NCBI RefSeq assembly: GCF_000327385.1
Contig: NW_008708752.1
Location: 1,943,721-2,007,720, forward strand
Reading direction: 5' to 3'
Length of the DNA: 64,000 nucleotides
DNA from: Lottia gigantea
Taxonomy: Eukaryota > Mollusca > Gastropoda > Lottiidae
Position numbers and translations under genes: made by a program. The number at the start of each line of letters is the position of its first letter. Position 1 is the stretch's first letter. The notes under the pieces were generated by a model. The model saw only the letters and a program-made list of their open reading frames with translations. It was not told the origin of the DNA and searched no databases. Shown one piece after another: positions 1-11,315 of this stretch.

Positions 1-1019
1 TCAAGTATTCCTGCTGCTGTTTTGGCGCCAATTCGTGCGATCCCATAAATCCCATTAAATACGACTTTGGCGCCTTTATAATTGAGTAAATCGTCAGCTC
101 CTACTTATATATACTTATATTTCATTGTTAATGATTATGATAGAAATATCTTATAAGTTGGCATAAAACATCAAGCTCATCTTCGTCAAACAGAAAGAAA
201 ACCTGAAATATGATTTGCACGCTTTCCGATCATCATCTTTATGCTTTCATCAGACGGGAAATATAACGGATTAAGAGACAGGTGAAGATTGAAGTCTGGG
301 CAACAGAGGAAAGCATGCAGAAGTAGAGATAGAAAGAGAGTAAAAGGGGATAAAGAAGAGGAGAGATAACATGGAATAGAAGAAAATGTTAAGATAAAGA
401 AATGTATGGGGAGCGAAGAATATGCATGAGAAAGTAAAGACGAAAGGTAAAGCAGGGATAGGAGTCAGAGGGAAAGGGGAATAGAGAGAGAGGAAAATGA
501 TATACCGGTCTGGGGGTACAGAGAAGAAGAAGTAGAGGTTATGAAAGAAGGAGGTGTTAGAAGTAGAGGACAGGAGAAGGAGGGGTTTGTAGAAGTAGAA
601 ATGAGATGACAGGGATAGGAGTGAGCGGAAATTAAGGCGTTATCTGGTTTTTAGGGAGAAGCAGAAGAGGTCTAGATGAACGTATAGTACTCCGAAAATT
701 TATTATGGGTCGCTAAATTCCATATCTCCTACACATGAAATATAGTCAAATTATAAAGATTAAAATTAGATTCAAAACAATTTTATAATTAGCCTCACTG
801 GTCAAATACAATTGCCCTTGAAACAAAAACGTATATAAAACGTTCTATTTCAATTAAAAAAATATTCACATTTCATAAAAAGTCGGTAGCAATTCAAAAT
901 GTTCCACCTAATCGCCTAAAAAATCATATTATAAAATAAGATTCGTCAACAATTCTTTTTAAATTGAACGGTTTATACACCCGAGCGTTGCATAATATGG
1001 GACACTGCTTAAATAGAAC
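1..1019. other. Intergenic, with a purine-rich low-complexity tract
   Basis: No open frame of note. About 290-660 is strongly G/A-biased on the plus strand, with irregular repeats of GATAGGAGT, AAGTAGAG and GAGAGA-like words. The rest is ordinary AT-rich DNA. Confidence 0.6.
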
Positions 1020-1590
1020 CCCCACCAGCACAAAATACTAAATAGTACCAACAAGCCGGTTTAACCCTCATAATTGACAAACAGGTATCACCAGCACAAC
1101 TGAAAAACTGGTATCACCAACACAACAATCAAACTCATATCGCCAGTACAACAATCAAACTCGTATGTCCAGCACAACAATCAAACTCGTACTACCTGCA
1201 TAACAATCAAACTCGTATTAACAGCACAACTATCAAACTCGTATTACCAACACAGCAATCAAACTTGTATTATCGGTACACCAATCAAACTCGTATTACC
1301 AGCACAAGAGACAAACTAGTATCACCAACATAAGAGACACTATGTTTATCCCCGTCAACCTTTAACTGTTAATACGGTATCACCAACACAACAACTAAAC
1401 TAGTATCACCAGCATATAGTCCTTGCTTCAGACCTAGGCCCGTGCTTTCTATGAGCTAAATTCTCATTTCACCTTAACACAAAATCAACATCACCAGTAC
1501 GAAATACAATCGAGACAAAATGTTTATCCCTTTTAACTGCAAACTGTCAATATCACCAGTGTGGCATCACCAGTGCAAATTGGCATTGAG
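1020..1590. repeat. Degenerate minisatellite, unit about 26 bp
   Basis: The word CAATCAAACTCGTATTACC, joined by CAGCACAA, recurs every 26 bp between about 1080 and 1320. More diverged copies run on to about 1590 (ATCACCAGCA/ATCACCAACA words). Inside the array a longer segment beginning ATGTTTATCCC recurs near 1340 and 1520, so there is a second, higher level of repetition. No coding potential is seen. Confidence 0.8.
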
Positions 1591-2279
1591 AGCACTGTCT
1601 AAAATGGTATCAAACTATATACCAAACCTCTGATACGGGAAGATGCTTGATTTATTATCATGTTATTACAATAGAGACACCATTCTATCAGATATCGCCA
1701 AAACTTAACACTGTATGTTCGAAAAAAGGAGATAGACATAGTCTTAGATAGCAGATTAGAATTAAGATATAAAGGAAGTGGCGAGGTGGTATACAATTAT
1801 ACACTTCTAGACATGTTATGTTAATCGAGTCTACATTAATTAAAATAGTCCAAGATAATAGACGCCATTATTAAGTATGGGATTTTAGTTGTAAAAGGAA
1901 TCGCGGGGCGCTAGGTTTTGTAGAGAAATTTTCGCCCAAAATATTTGAAGGCTTTTTCAGCCTAGAGAACATCTGATTCGATCTTGTTCTGAAATGCTAA
2001 AACTGGCACTTATATTAGATAGATAAGAACACTATTATGATCTTACTACACCTTCCATGTAACTTTCAATTCAATGAGGGATCTTTATCAAGTATAATAT
2101 AATTGAAATATTGATATTGAAACGTTGATAGCATTAAAAGGAATTGTTTATCCATAACATTGTTCTTAATTATCTAATGTTTTCTCTACTTCAAAATGTA
2201 ATTTAAAGATTATAATATAGTTCTTATATTGTCAAACTCTATTGATATTGATGACACGGGCTGAAATATACTGGTTGTT
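1591..2279. other. Intergenic, nothing recognised
   Basis: AT-rich sequence without a convincing exon, RNA gene or repeat boundary. The short minus-strand open frame at 1599-1796 shows no family resemblance. Confidence 0.5.
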
Positions 2280-2636
2280 TTAAAGGTACATTATCTTAAA
2301 GACCATCCGTTTGATTGATTTAAGTTTCAGAATTTTAGTTAATTATCAATAGTGTTCACAGTGTGTCCAGAATTATCAGCGTTTGAAAGTAGAAATGACT
2401 CGTGTTTTCTTGAGAATCCTTCATATGGAAAAAAAGAGAGAAATTTCTAGATTGAGGTAATATTTGAAGGGATTGTGCGATTTTCGTGCAGTTTTAGTAC
2501 TTCTAAAGACTATTTACATATATTCAAGACCCAAATTAACCACCGAAAATGACCTTAGATTATTTTGATCGTTATGGGCCGTGGCTGTTTTGACTGTAAC
2601 AATATACAGATTGTCTTGCCTTTGAAACGTCCTTAA
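2280..2636 (+). mobile_element. TTAA-flanked MITE, family A, copy 1
   Basis: It begins TTTTAAAGGTACA and ends near ACGTCCTTAA. The interior shares GTGTCCAGAATTATC, GCGTTTGAAAGT, TCAAGACCC and CCGAAAATGACC with the copies at 5.5, 9.0 and 12.0 kb. No open frame is present, so it is a non-autonomous DNA element. Compared with copy 2 it has about 70 extra bases before its right end. Confidence 0.6.
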
Positions 2637-5537
2637 AGAAATTATCATGACGCTGAATGCCAGAGATTTGAAAGGGTTATTGTCTTACTAAAGATTTAAC
2701 ATGCGGTTAAATACCATCATACAGACTGAAGTGAGAACAGATAAAATTGTCCAGGTTCATTTTCTGTCAGTAGTACGCTAACAACTGCTGTGTGATCCAC
2801 AGATGCATGCAGATTGTCAAAAGTAATGATTGTGGTAATCACGAGAAATTATGGTACATTAATAAATTTCTGTCGTTAAAAATTTTTTTACAGGATTTGT
2901 TTTTACAAGCATGAATTTATCTGGTTGTATCTCATGATTTTGACTGTTGTAGTAGTGGTGGGTGTCAGACCATGCTTATACTTTCCAAAACAACTGATAG
3001 TACTCCTCTTTGGAGGAGCCCACTACTACCTTTACTCCTGATTTTGCCATGCTTTGGACCAGATTATCTTGTACGGATTTTTATTTACTTTCTATCCGAA
3101 TTGAAAGTTTCCGTTCCCTTACTCCTAACAATGAAAAATATCTTTAAAAACAACATGCTGCATCGGCGCTCCCCTTATCCCACCCGTCAAAAGTGTGTTG
3201 TTCAAATGTTGTTGAGAGTTTGCTCATGTCACCTTTATATATTATTTTATTTATCCAGACAAAACGAACTAAAAAGCCCTTTCGATGTACCTTAGCACCT
3301 TGTCTACAGAAGTGTAACATCGCGCCATGGAAATTCATAACATGAAATTCATTTTAACAGAATGGCTGATAACATACCACTTGTTGAAGTTCATTAAATA
3401 CTCGGCAACACCTGAACAGCCATTTTTGTATCGAATAAGTTTATATAAACTGACAACCTGTGGGAAATCCATATCCGTATGGTATCCCTTCCATGGACGG
3501 TATTGTAATGAATTGTAGGCACTGCATTCGTCATGGAGTTCTTGATTCGATACCTATATCTCTTTGGCTCTCGAAGTCATTGATGCAGGTATGGGAGACA
3601 TACATGAAAAGCGCTCTTTCTTTCGAATGATCCTATAAACCTTGTGCCTATGTAAACGCATAGGCTAGTGTCGCTGCTCTGGAAATGCTAATACTTTCCT
3701 CATTGAACACTGTAGGGATTTGCTCGTCTGCATCATGAAAACACAAGCCCAGGAGAAATTTCAGTTACTGTCAATTACTGTTATGTGCAGAAAAAAAGTG
3801 TGTGATATAAACTGACCAACTCCTGGCACGGTCACGGATAGGTGTAGAAAGTTGGGACGTAAAACTCCATTTCTGGCACTTCATCCCAATATAGACCAGT
3901 ACATCTGACTTCTGTATACTTGATGCTCCGCAGACTCAACAGGCAGATACAAAAATATACCAAACACAATAATCGCTACGAACATCAACAGTAATTATAT
4001 TTTACCGTTATATCCACGGAGTTCATCAAGGTACACCGCTATCTCTTTATGTCATCGACTAAACGAACTCAGCAACACAGGAGTGTCTGTTCAGACGTAA
4101 AGAATCGACAATTCCATCGTGTTGTAGCAAAGTGATTAATCTGTTAAAGCGGATATATATTCTAGCGATTAAATAGTCACCCAATTCAATATTTATCTAT
4201 CGGCTTTTCATTACTGAAAGTAAATTTCGGTGTTATGACATTCCAAACCTTGCTGCTTCAGTGTAAATCTTACGGGTTCTTGTCGGTTCATTTTCCCCGG
4301 TTGGCTACCCTAAACGTCGTTTACATGATTGACCCATTAGTGTAAATATTTAGTCTCTATTCACAGAACAATTCCGATTGGGTATTTAAAGATCATAACA
4401 CGCACGAGGATAAAAGGTGCTTTATTGATGTCCAAACCGGAAGTGCTACTCGGCCACCACTAATTTGCTATCGATCAGATCAATCAGGGCGAATTTCCAC
4501 TTTTATTGATGTTTTGATGAGAAGCGACCTTTTTATGGTTCAAAATAAGGATGAGCTAAATAAAACTTTTCAATCTCCCGGCCAATTAAATCATTATCGA
4601 TCCAGTCAATTATGTAAAGTCATGGACTCGCTGAAATAAATACATTAGACTAAATCCATGCACAAATCGATCAAGTCTGACGGATTAACATGGAAAGTCA
4701 AAAGTGATAAAATGTCCCTTAATACCCACTTTAGGTGTACAACGACAAAGATAATCGTGTCGATTGTGTTGCACCTGATTGAGCTAAGGTGGGCGAAATT
4801 GAATAATAAAAAATGGTTTGACCTCCCATTTGTAACCCCCTTTTTATTTTTGACCAATGTGATTTTTGAAAGTGTTTGCCCCAAATATGCTAGGATGTAC
4901 CAAATCAATTCAATTTTTCAACATTTTCATGGGGGAATCCTCTGTACCGTTATTGGCTTGCGACTATGACGCCTCCACAGAGTTGCCGCATTGTGAATTC
5001 AGCATAGTCAATTGCCCCCTTTCTCCAGACCCTCCCCCTCCATCTGCCTCCTTTTCATACCCCTAGTCTCGAGAGGCTGGCACCGGCATTGAGTGCAATG
5101 TACTATTCTTTACAATAATAGCATCTCTGATTCAAAATCAAACTTGACTCATTTTGTCGGGTGTTGCTGAACTTTTGTTTCCTTATTGTCAAAAATGTCC
5201 AATTAATCGACTACATTGTAAGGTTTTACTCAAAAAAGATTCTCCAATAAATCTCTCCTGTATGTCTTTAGTATTTCTTTAGAAATTATATCCGGTTTTT
5301 GTTTTGTAATCTTATTTTAATTCATCGATTTGAAAAGATCCTATGGACAATATAAACGCTTAAAAGCAATACTATTTAAAGACATAATCAATAATTCTAA
5401 GTTTACCGGACATGAAACTTCTTAACCATCATAAAACATCATAAAAATACTTGATACGGAGTGATAAGTCCTACTTTTGTGACAGTGTGCAATGAGAGAA
5501 TTTTGTCAACAACCCTTCCACAACTGTATTTGAATCT
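2637..5537. other. Intergenic; one SINE tail, no gene recognised
   Basis: Several short open frames occur (for example 2972-3295 and 4658-4969), but they overlap frames on the other strand, lack splice context and resemble no family I know. A SINE-like 3' tail sits at 3855-3871. Confidence 0.5.
3855..3871 (+). repeat. SINE-type 3' tail motif
   Basis: GGACGTAAAACTCCATT, preceded by AGGTGTAGAAAGTTG. This matches the pre-tail of the fuller SINE at 6045-6300 (TGGTGCAGAAAAGTA before the same motif). It is probably the right end of a truncated or diverged copy. Confidence 0.5.
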
Positions 5538-5853
5538 TTAAAGGGACAGTTATGTCTACTGTTTGACCAAACGTACCTCAGTCTCAGAATCGGACATTTC
5601 TAAGCTAATCAATAATAGAGTTCACCTTGAACCTTCAAATCCATGTGTGTCCTGATTTATCCGCGTTTGAAAGTTAAATTAACGGACTCTGCCATATATA
5701 GAAAGACATATATAGAAATAGAAAGTGAAATACCTAGTTTAAGGTATTTTTGAGGGAATTATGCAATAAACGAAATTTCTAGTACTTCTGAAAACTATTT
5801 AGATTTGTTCAAGACCCTGAAACAACCCCCGAAAATGACAAACGTCCTTTTAA
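5538..5853 (+). mobile_element. TTAA-flanked MITE, family A, copy 2
   Basis: TTAA at 5538-5541 is followed by AGGGACAGTT. The right end reads AACGTCCTT followed by TTAA at 5850-5853, which gives weak terminal inverted repeats (about 7 of 10). The interior aligns along its length with copy 1 and, inverted, with copy 4. TTAA target sites fit the piggyBac or Kolobok superfamilies. No coding capacity. Confidence 0.65.
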
Positions 5854-6044
5854 TACGCATATTCTGTAACTTGCGTTTCCTAAATGTATTGGCCATCCCA
5901 ATGATGCTATTTCAGTCTCACATGCAAAGACTGACCGCCATTTTCATCGGGACCGGAAATATCTGAGTAAAATACTTTGTTTGGAACCTAAAAATACCAG
6001 TGTCTTTCTCGATATTTTCCCGATTGCTGACAAGAATCATATTG

Positions 6045-6300
6045 ATTAGTAAGGAAATGAATGGAGTTTTACGTCCTACTTTTCTGCACCATGTGGGCTA
6101 ATGAAGACGGGCAACGCCATGCAGGGTGCAATGAGTTAAATGTTGCCAGGACAGCGGTATTAGCCTGCTCTTTGTCGATTTCCAACTGTCGAGGGATCTT
6201 TAACGTGAACAGCCTGTAGCACACGGGGCCTCGGTTTATTGTCCCATCCGAACGCTAGCCGACGTGGAAGGAGACTGTGTCATTATAAAGCCCAATGCTA
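6045..6300 (-). mobile_element. SINE, antisense copy with conserved central domain and tail
   Basis: Read on the minus strand, a body containing GATGGGACAATAAACCGAGG and CCCGTGTGC, then CACGTTAAAGATCCC, leads to the tail GGACGTAAAACTCCATTC. The body resembles a central domain I remember from widespread invertebrate SINEs (possibly the MetaSINE group). That assignment is from memory only. I did not identify a tRNA-like head with A and B boxes, so the 5' part may be missing or diverged. Confidence 0.6.
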
Positions 6301-6522
6301 TAACTTTGGATCAAAATTGAAGGACAGTTAATTGGTAAATACCAAGTGTCTTCACATATGTCTTTCTAGACCAATGCCTGTGGTTCCTCAGACCACCGGT
6401 AAAATAGACAAGATGAAGACGTCAATATCGCTACTGCCATCTGTCTGAAAAGGTATTAGAAAAATAATTTGATTCTCACGAACATTAAATTTTTAATAAT
6501 AAGTAAAATATTAGTTATTACA

Positions 6523-7176
6523 TCAATTTTTGCGATCTATCCACATCAAAACATAGTCAAAATCAGTTCTTTGACCTTTATCATTCGACCAATGGATAGT
6601 CGACTCAAAATTTGGGCCATTTCTTTCCCCGTTGAGGTTTGCAAGAGAGCAAGTTACTGAGGACGTATACCACCATCCACCATGAAAGCGATTAGCGCAA
6701 TTCTGTCCAGAATGATCATTATCATATGTAGAAAATAGTTGACCTCTTATATCCAAATTGCCGATACATAGAGTCCCCGGTCCCAATCCCAACTCCCGCA
6801 TTATATCTATTTGAACTATATTGAAAGCCGTTGGCAGTATCCGTAATATCAAAGTTGTTATAATAACTTTGGTATTCTGTGCCATCTAGTTTCAATTTGA
6901 CGGCGAGAACAAATCTAAGATGATTCTGTAGAATGTCGTATAGGTGTTGCAAACCAAGCCAATAGTCAGCATAAGGTTTACCAAATCCAGTTGCATACTC
7001 TGCCCATGATCTGTTGAAATTGACCTCGTAGCAATCCATTTCGCGATTTTGAATAATTGTGAGTCCGTATTCAAAATTACAACGTGCTTCAACAACGTCA
7101 CCATTAACCTTTGGTTGAATATAGCATAAATGTTCTTTTTTAGGGAACAGGGATAGACTAAAGCCGTGGCTACAAT
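6523..7176 (-). CDS. Lectin exon 3: fibrinogen-related domain with frame break
   Basis: Acceptor AATTTCAG precedes codons for (D)CSHGFSLSLFP. The domain continues through RCNFEYGLTIIQNREM and the GFG/YWLG core to GTGDSM near 6767, then needs a one-base shift to continue as RGQLFSTYDND and on to the stop at 6523-6525. The C-terminal part (about 70 residues) keeps the late cysteines (QNCAN and VTCSL). A variant polyadenylation signal ATTAAA lies at 6492-6497 on the minus strand; no AATAAA is seen there. Confidence 0.75.
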
Positions 7177-8573
7177 CTGAAATTGAGAGTTTAATTTAAT
7201 ACCGTCTTCTGTAGAAACAACAACTTAGAGAACAAAACTGCAAAAATTGCATGGATGGATGTCTATTTTTATATTGCTTCTAGAAAAGACCAGTATTACG
7301 ATAGTTCTAAATTTGGAGAAATAAATACATTGGCCATTGATTCTTAATTGGGTGATCTCATGAAATTTTACCCTATTATATTATTAAAGGGATAGGTTCG
7401 CGTTCCATTCCACCAATCCGGCCTTTGTTTCAGAAACAAGAATTTTTTAGTTGTGCTAATCAGTAAAAGTGTTCGAGCCTTCAAATTCGTACATGTATAG
7501 TACCCATAAGAAGATTCAAGACCAAAATCAACTCCCGCAAATGCCGAATCTATCCATTTAAAGCTTATTGACCTCATCTATTCGGAGAAATGGATAGCGA
7601 ATTTGTAATCAATTATAAATTGGTTTCCTTTAAATGCATTAGGAAACTCCCGTCATTACCTTGTATAATGTTTTCACATCTATCACCATAGTGACCTATA
7701 GGACATCTTAAACACTTTAATTCTGAACAAAGAGAAATCTGGAAAAAAAGAAACCTTTATAGAAACTTAATGTATGATAAAACAGCCTATTTTCGACAGC
7801 CGGAAAATTGGTTAATGCCGCTGTTCTGGTTGACCTGCATGACATTCTCCATATGAGTCACTTATGAGCGTAAAACGTCATGTGATTCACAAATCAAATC
7901 CAACATAATAACCCGAATAAGGCAAAAATGACAGAAAAAGTAACAGGTTTTGGTAGTTATGATCATTAATGTGGATCGTTTGGAAAACGAAACCCGAAAT
8001 CAAAAACAACATAATGGCGAAACAATGGTAGCAGCTTATGAACTTTTCGTGTTTTATTTTTGGGAAAGTGTTCATCATGAGAAACAGCTCATCACTTTTC
8101 TGAAAAGGCAATTAATATTAAACATAAGACAGATATTTTTGGCGTCCACCGTGTTCCCTCTCCATGTAATCAAAGGCATTCGATCAAATTTTTAAATGCC
8201 AATGGGTTGGGTTTGCGATACTCATGTAGTAATGTATAGGTTCAACAAAACTTACCTGGCGAAAACAGACCTTATCTGTGTTGTTTGTTGAAAAACAATC
8301 CTCACCAGACTCATACAACCTACATTCTTTGGTTGTAGTGTCAACCATAACCCTTCTACAGTCTGGATGTTGTGTACACAAAACCGAGCAGTGAGTTTCT
8401 GTAACTGCATACAGGGTTGATATATGGTTGTTGTACTTGGTCTTTTCACAGGATTCCGGCTCTAAATGCACCTTTGTTTTAACATATCTTGATTCTTCCA
8501 GTGTATCAAACAATGGAATCCACATACTTAGCAGTATGGTATTTAGAGATAACTTGAACATCTTGCTATTCAT
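6523..8573 (-). CDS. Secreted apple/EGF/fibrinogen-domain lectin (FREP-like), three exons, one frame break
   Basis: Probably a secreted pattern-recognition lectin. The joined exons (8573-8256, 7738-7660, 7176-6523) encode about 350 residues: a signal peptide (hydrophobic residues about 8-22), a PAN/apple domain with the spaced cysteines of that fold (about residues 35-103), a short EGF-like motif CPIGHYGDRCE (about 115-128) and a fibrinogen-related domain. Diagnostic fibrinogen-domain motifs are FNRSWAEYATGFG, YWLGLQHLYDIL, the calcium-site-like FSTYDNDHSG, HGGWWY and SLANLNG. Both introns are GT-AG, and the phases (0, then 1) match at each join, which is strong support for one gene. The start is Met at 8573; Met at 8561 is an alternative. 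Oddly, the frame shifts by one base between 6770 and 6744, so the direct reading ends at 6722 without the calcium site and C-terminus. This is a pseudogene, an allele or an assembly error. Confidence 0.8.
7660..7738 (-). CDS. Lectin exon 2: EGF-like motif
   Basis: A 79-nt exon between a TTTTTTTCCAG acceptor and a GTAATG donor. It encodes ISLCSELKCLRC, then PIGHYGDRCENIIQ, the second half of an EGF-like module. It enters in phase 0 and leaves in phase 1, exactly what exons 1 and 3 require. The gap to exon 3 (7177-7659) shows no further exon that I can support. Confidence 0.75.
8256..8573 (-). CDS. Lectin exon 1: signal peptide and PAN/apple domain
   Basis: 106 codons ending at CAG before a GTAAGT donor (phase 0). 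The start MNSKMFKLSLN leads into a hydrophobic run ending WIPLF. The apple part has the typical pattern ETHCSVLCTQHPDC, then ECRLYESG, with further cysteines at EDCF and KVCF. The open frame extends upstream to 8648, but a secretory start at 8573 or 8561 fits better. Confidence 0.75.
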
Positions 8574-8949
8574 TTTGTCTGTTAAATTGGTCTGTGAAAA
8601 ATACAGAAATTCTGTGTAAAACAACTTAAAAAACACGGCGTCATTCACAAATTGGCTCTAACCAATAAAAATCTTCAAATATTTTAAGTAGTCAAATGGT
8701 TAAGACTTTAAAAGACACACAATTATAAGCTTTGATAGATGATAGAGCCCAATTTCAGTTATCAGAATACAAATCCGATTTCCGATTTCTCTACAATTAA
8801 AAACAGTACTTTTTGACATAGCTATTTCCAACGATATCCTCAAAATCTGAATTACCTGCACGTGGGAAATCAATGAAAACATAGAAGTGTCGATAATCTT
8901 AATTTACGCTGTATGTTTTTGATGAATTGTAGGAGAACAAGACGTTGTT
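8574..8949. other. 5' flank of the lectin gene
   Basis: No further coding exon is recognised, and no clear TATA box or initiator can be assigned. It may contain the promoter and 5'UTR. Confidence 0.35.
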
Positions 8950-9250
8950 TAAAGCCATGGTTCAGCATTTCCCGAGGCTGATATAAATATACATGATCAA
9001 TCTTTAGAAATACCAGAACTGTGCGAAAATCTCATGATTTCTTCAAAAATACCTCAAAAGAGGAATTTCACTTTTCATTTTTCTGTATTTCACTAGTTTA
9101 TCCTCTGCTTGAAATGACATTTTGATCGAAAAGGGGAGTCGTCAATGTAATTTTCAAACACATGACTAAGAAGACTAAAATTTCGACGGTAAGCTGTGAA
9201 CACTATTGTGCCTTAAAACTACTTTAACAATGAACCACGAGTGAAATTGA
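8950..9250 (-). mobile_element. MITE family A, copy 3 (inverted, diverged)
   Basis: On the minus strand it shares TAGTGTTCACAGC, TTTTGAGGTATTTTTGA, a GTGAAATACAG-type word and the region after it with copies 1 and 2. The ends are not clear enough to fix a target duplication. Confidence 0.5.
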
Positions 9251-10218
9251 GCTCTCTCATTTTGAAAAGCAAATATTTAAACGACTGTATTCCTTGAAAG
9301 TTTTCAACACTTTAACAAGGTAACATGAACAAATTCCAAAGCACACAGCGGTTGAATTTCTTGTGATCTTCAGTAACCAAGTTTGCGATTGACTTTCAAC
9401 AATCAAATTTGTCGTTTTAAACTTAGTCCTTCCAATAATATTTTAACAGCTCTTTATTTCGAAGCCTTTTTTCAAACTCCGACAGCGATATCTGCGTGAA
9501 AATAAGTTCGTTATGATAATATTTCAAAGTAAATTAAAATCAATTCTTTCTTTCTTTCTTTTCAAACATAAATGAACTAAGTAAAAACTGTACTGTTAGA
9601 TAAAACGTAATTTGTCATTGTGTTTTAAGATAAATTGAAATTAGTGACATTTCACTGATATCAAAAAGCATGTGATATTCGGTTGAATAAAGCAGTTTGT
9701 CCATGAATTTCTAAAGAAAACGGTCTACGGTGGGTGCTTTGCAGAAATCCTTAGAGTATAGTCAAATGTAAGCAAGTGCCCGATCGGATCCAAAAAAGTG
9801 TTAAATCGTTTAATTCGTGCAAATTTTGTTTATCGATTGTACAAGTTACAAGCTATCAGATCATAGAGGTCTGAATTGCGTTTCGTTAATTTTCTTTGAG
9901 TTTCTCAAACTATTCCTGAAATTTTTTTAACTTTCAATTTAAGAAAAAATGTAGAATAAGTAAGTAACCCACAGAAAAAAACGAAACGTACCAGTAATAA
10001 TAATAGTGGAAGAAAAGGAAACCATTCAACCATCTACGTTAAATAAATCCACACTTAAAAGAGTTAATCAGTTCCATTGCATAGGACATATTCCTATGTT
10101 TGATACATACACATATTATGTCAAGAACCATGTACTAAATAACGAACGAAGGACTCATATTTCCATAAAACTAAAGTAATGACATTTAAAGATTATGATC
10201 TTAGAAGATTGTATTATA
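9251..10218. other. Intergenic, nothing recognised
   Basis: AT-rich DNA with short homopolymer runs and no supported gene, RNA or repeat boundary. Confidence 0.5.
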
Positions 10219-10768
10219 TTAAAGGTGCAATCCCTCATAGAAGTGAGAAAAAAATCAAAATTGTGACAAGATGTTTTAGGTGCTGTGTATGGTGGTGTGA
10301 TGAAAGGGGCCTTTGATACTGTCAAAATGACTGCTCGAGATACGGGCTCGGATCCAGAAAAGATCGCTTCTGCTCATTTCATTGTATAGATATCTCCGCA
10401 TGGTACACCGAACTGGACACCATATCTTGTCAATTAACAGCTTTATATTTATTTAAGAAATGTTGCAAGCACCACAAAGCAAATTTGAGATAATTCCAAG
10501 TTACAGCCAAAATGTATATTCCAAATTATCTAATTTTGCTTCAAATGAAAAATTTACGTAGTCAAGTTGTCGGTAGTGAAAAGACTAAATATTCCACTTT
10601 TTACAACCGAAGGTATGACTAACTGCCACAAGAATACTGTCACAAGATCAATGAAAACCTTACTTATTTCTGTATACATACAAAGTAATAATAGTCCATT
10701 TTAAACAAAGTTTTGAACTCAAAAGGATCACTTTTAGTTAAAAAATACATGTGGGATTTCACCTTTAA
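10219..10768 (+). mobile_element. 542-bp MITE, family B, with TTAA target duplications
   Basis: TTAA (10219-10222), element 10223-10764, TTAA (10765-10768). The left end AGGTGCAATCCCTCAT and the reverse complement of the right end, AGGTGAAATCCCACAT, match at 14 of 16 positions. No open frame, so it is non-autonomous. TTAA duplications fit piggyBac-like or Kolobok-like elements. The good ends suggest it is younger than family A. Confidence 0.75.
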
Positions 10769-11176
10769 GCTATACCCAGGAAAGTGTATTAATGGAATTT
10801 TGTTTTTAATGGCAATAATCGAGTTGAACGATTTTTTGTTTATATTGTCTGACTACGCAATGTGCTAATTGGCGAAAGGAAGACTATGCTTGACAAAATT
10901 GATTGAAAAATTATTAAAATTTAAAACATGAAAAACCGAAAGAGTCTGTGACATTCCCATCAAAGATAGATATGAAGAATGAAGATACGGAATGAATAAA
11001 TCATTGAAACCAATTGATGTGGGACTTAACTTTCTTACTAATTCTTTGATAGAAGTTTGACATTTTAAGAATAAACGTCATTTCCGGTTAAGATTGTCTT
11101 GGAATCGTGACTTCCATAATATATATTATATAGTAGATTATATAGTAGAAAATAGACCTTGAATCTGATAAAGTGA
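10769..11176. other. Intergenic, nothing recognised
   Basis: No supported feature between the two MITEs. Confidence 0.45.
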
Positions 11177-11315
11177 CATATAGGCAGGCCCGTAGCCAAC
11201 GGGGGGGTGCAAAATCAAATCTTTAACTGGGACGTATTTGTTCAACGTTTTGCCATAAAACATACCCCCTCCCCCCCGTTAGGAGTACTGGTCAGGCTAC
11301 GGGCCTGCATATAGG
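11177..11315 (+). mobile_element. 123-bp hAT-like MITE with perfect 8-bp target duplication
   Basis: CATATAGG at 11177-11184 is repeated exactly at 11308-11315. Between them, 11185-11307 starts CAGGCCCGTAGCC and ends with its exact reverse complement (13 bp). A second inner pair, AACGGGGGGG against CCCCCCCGTT, extends the symmetry with an offset. An 8-bp duplication and a CAGG terminus are typical of hAT elements. Too short to code for anything. Confidence 0.85.

Noticed and set aside
4645-4969. Overlapping open frames on both strands
   Set aside because: Both strands are open by chance in the same stretch; neither has motifs or splice sites.
7368-7577. Open frame inside the lectin intron (WWNGTRTYPF)
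   Set aside because: Exons 2 and 3 join in phase without it, and it has no supported acceptor or donor.
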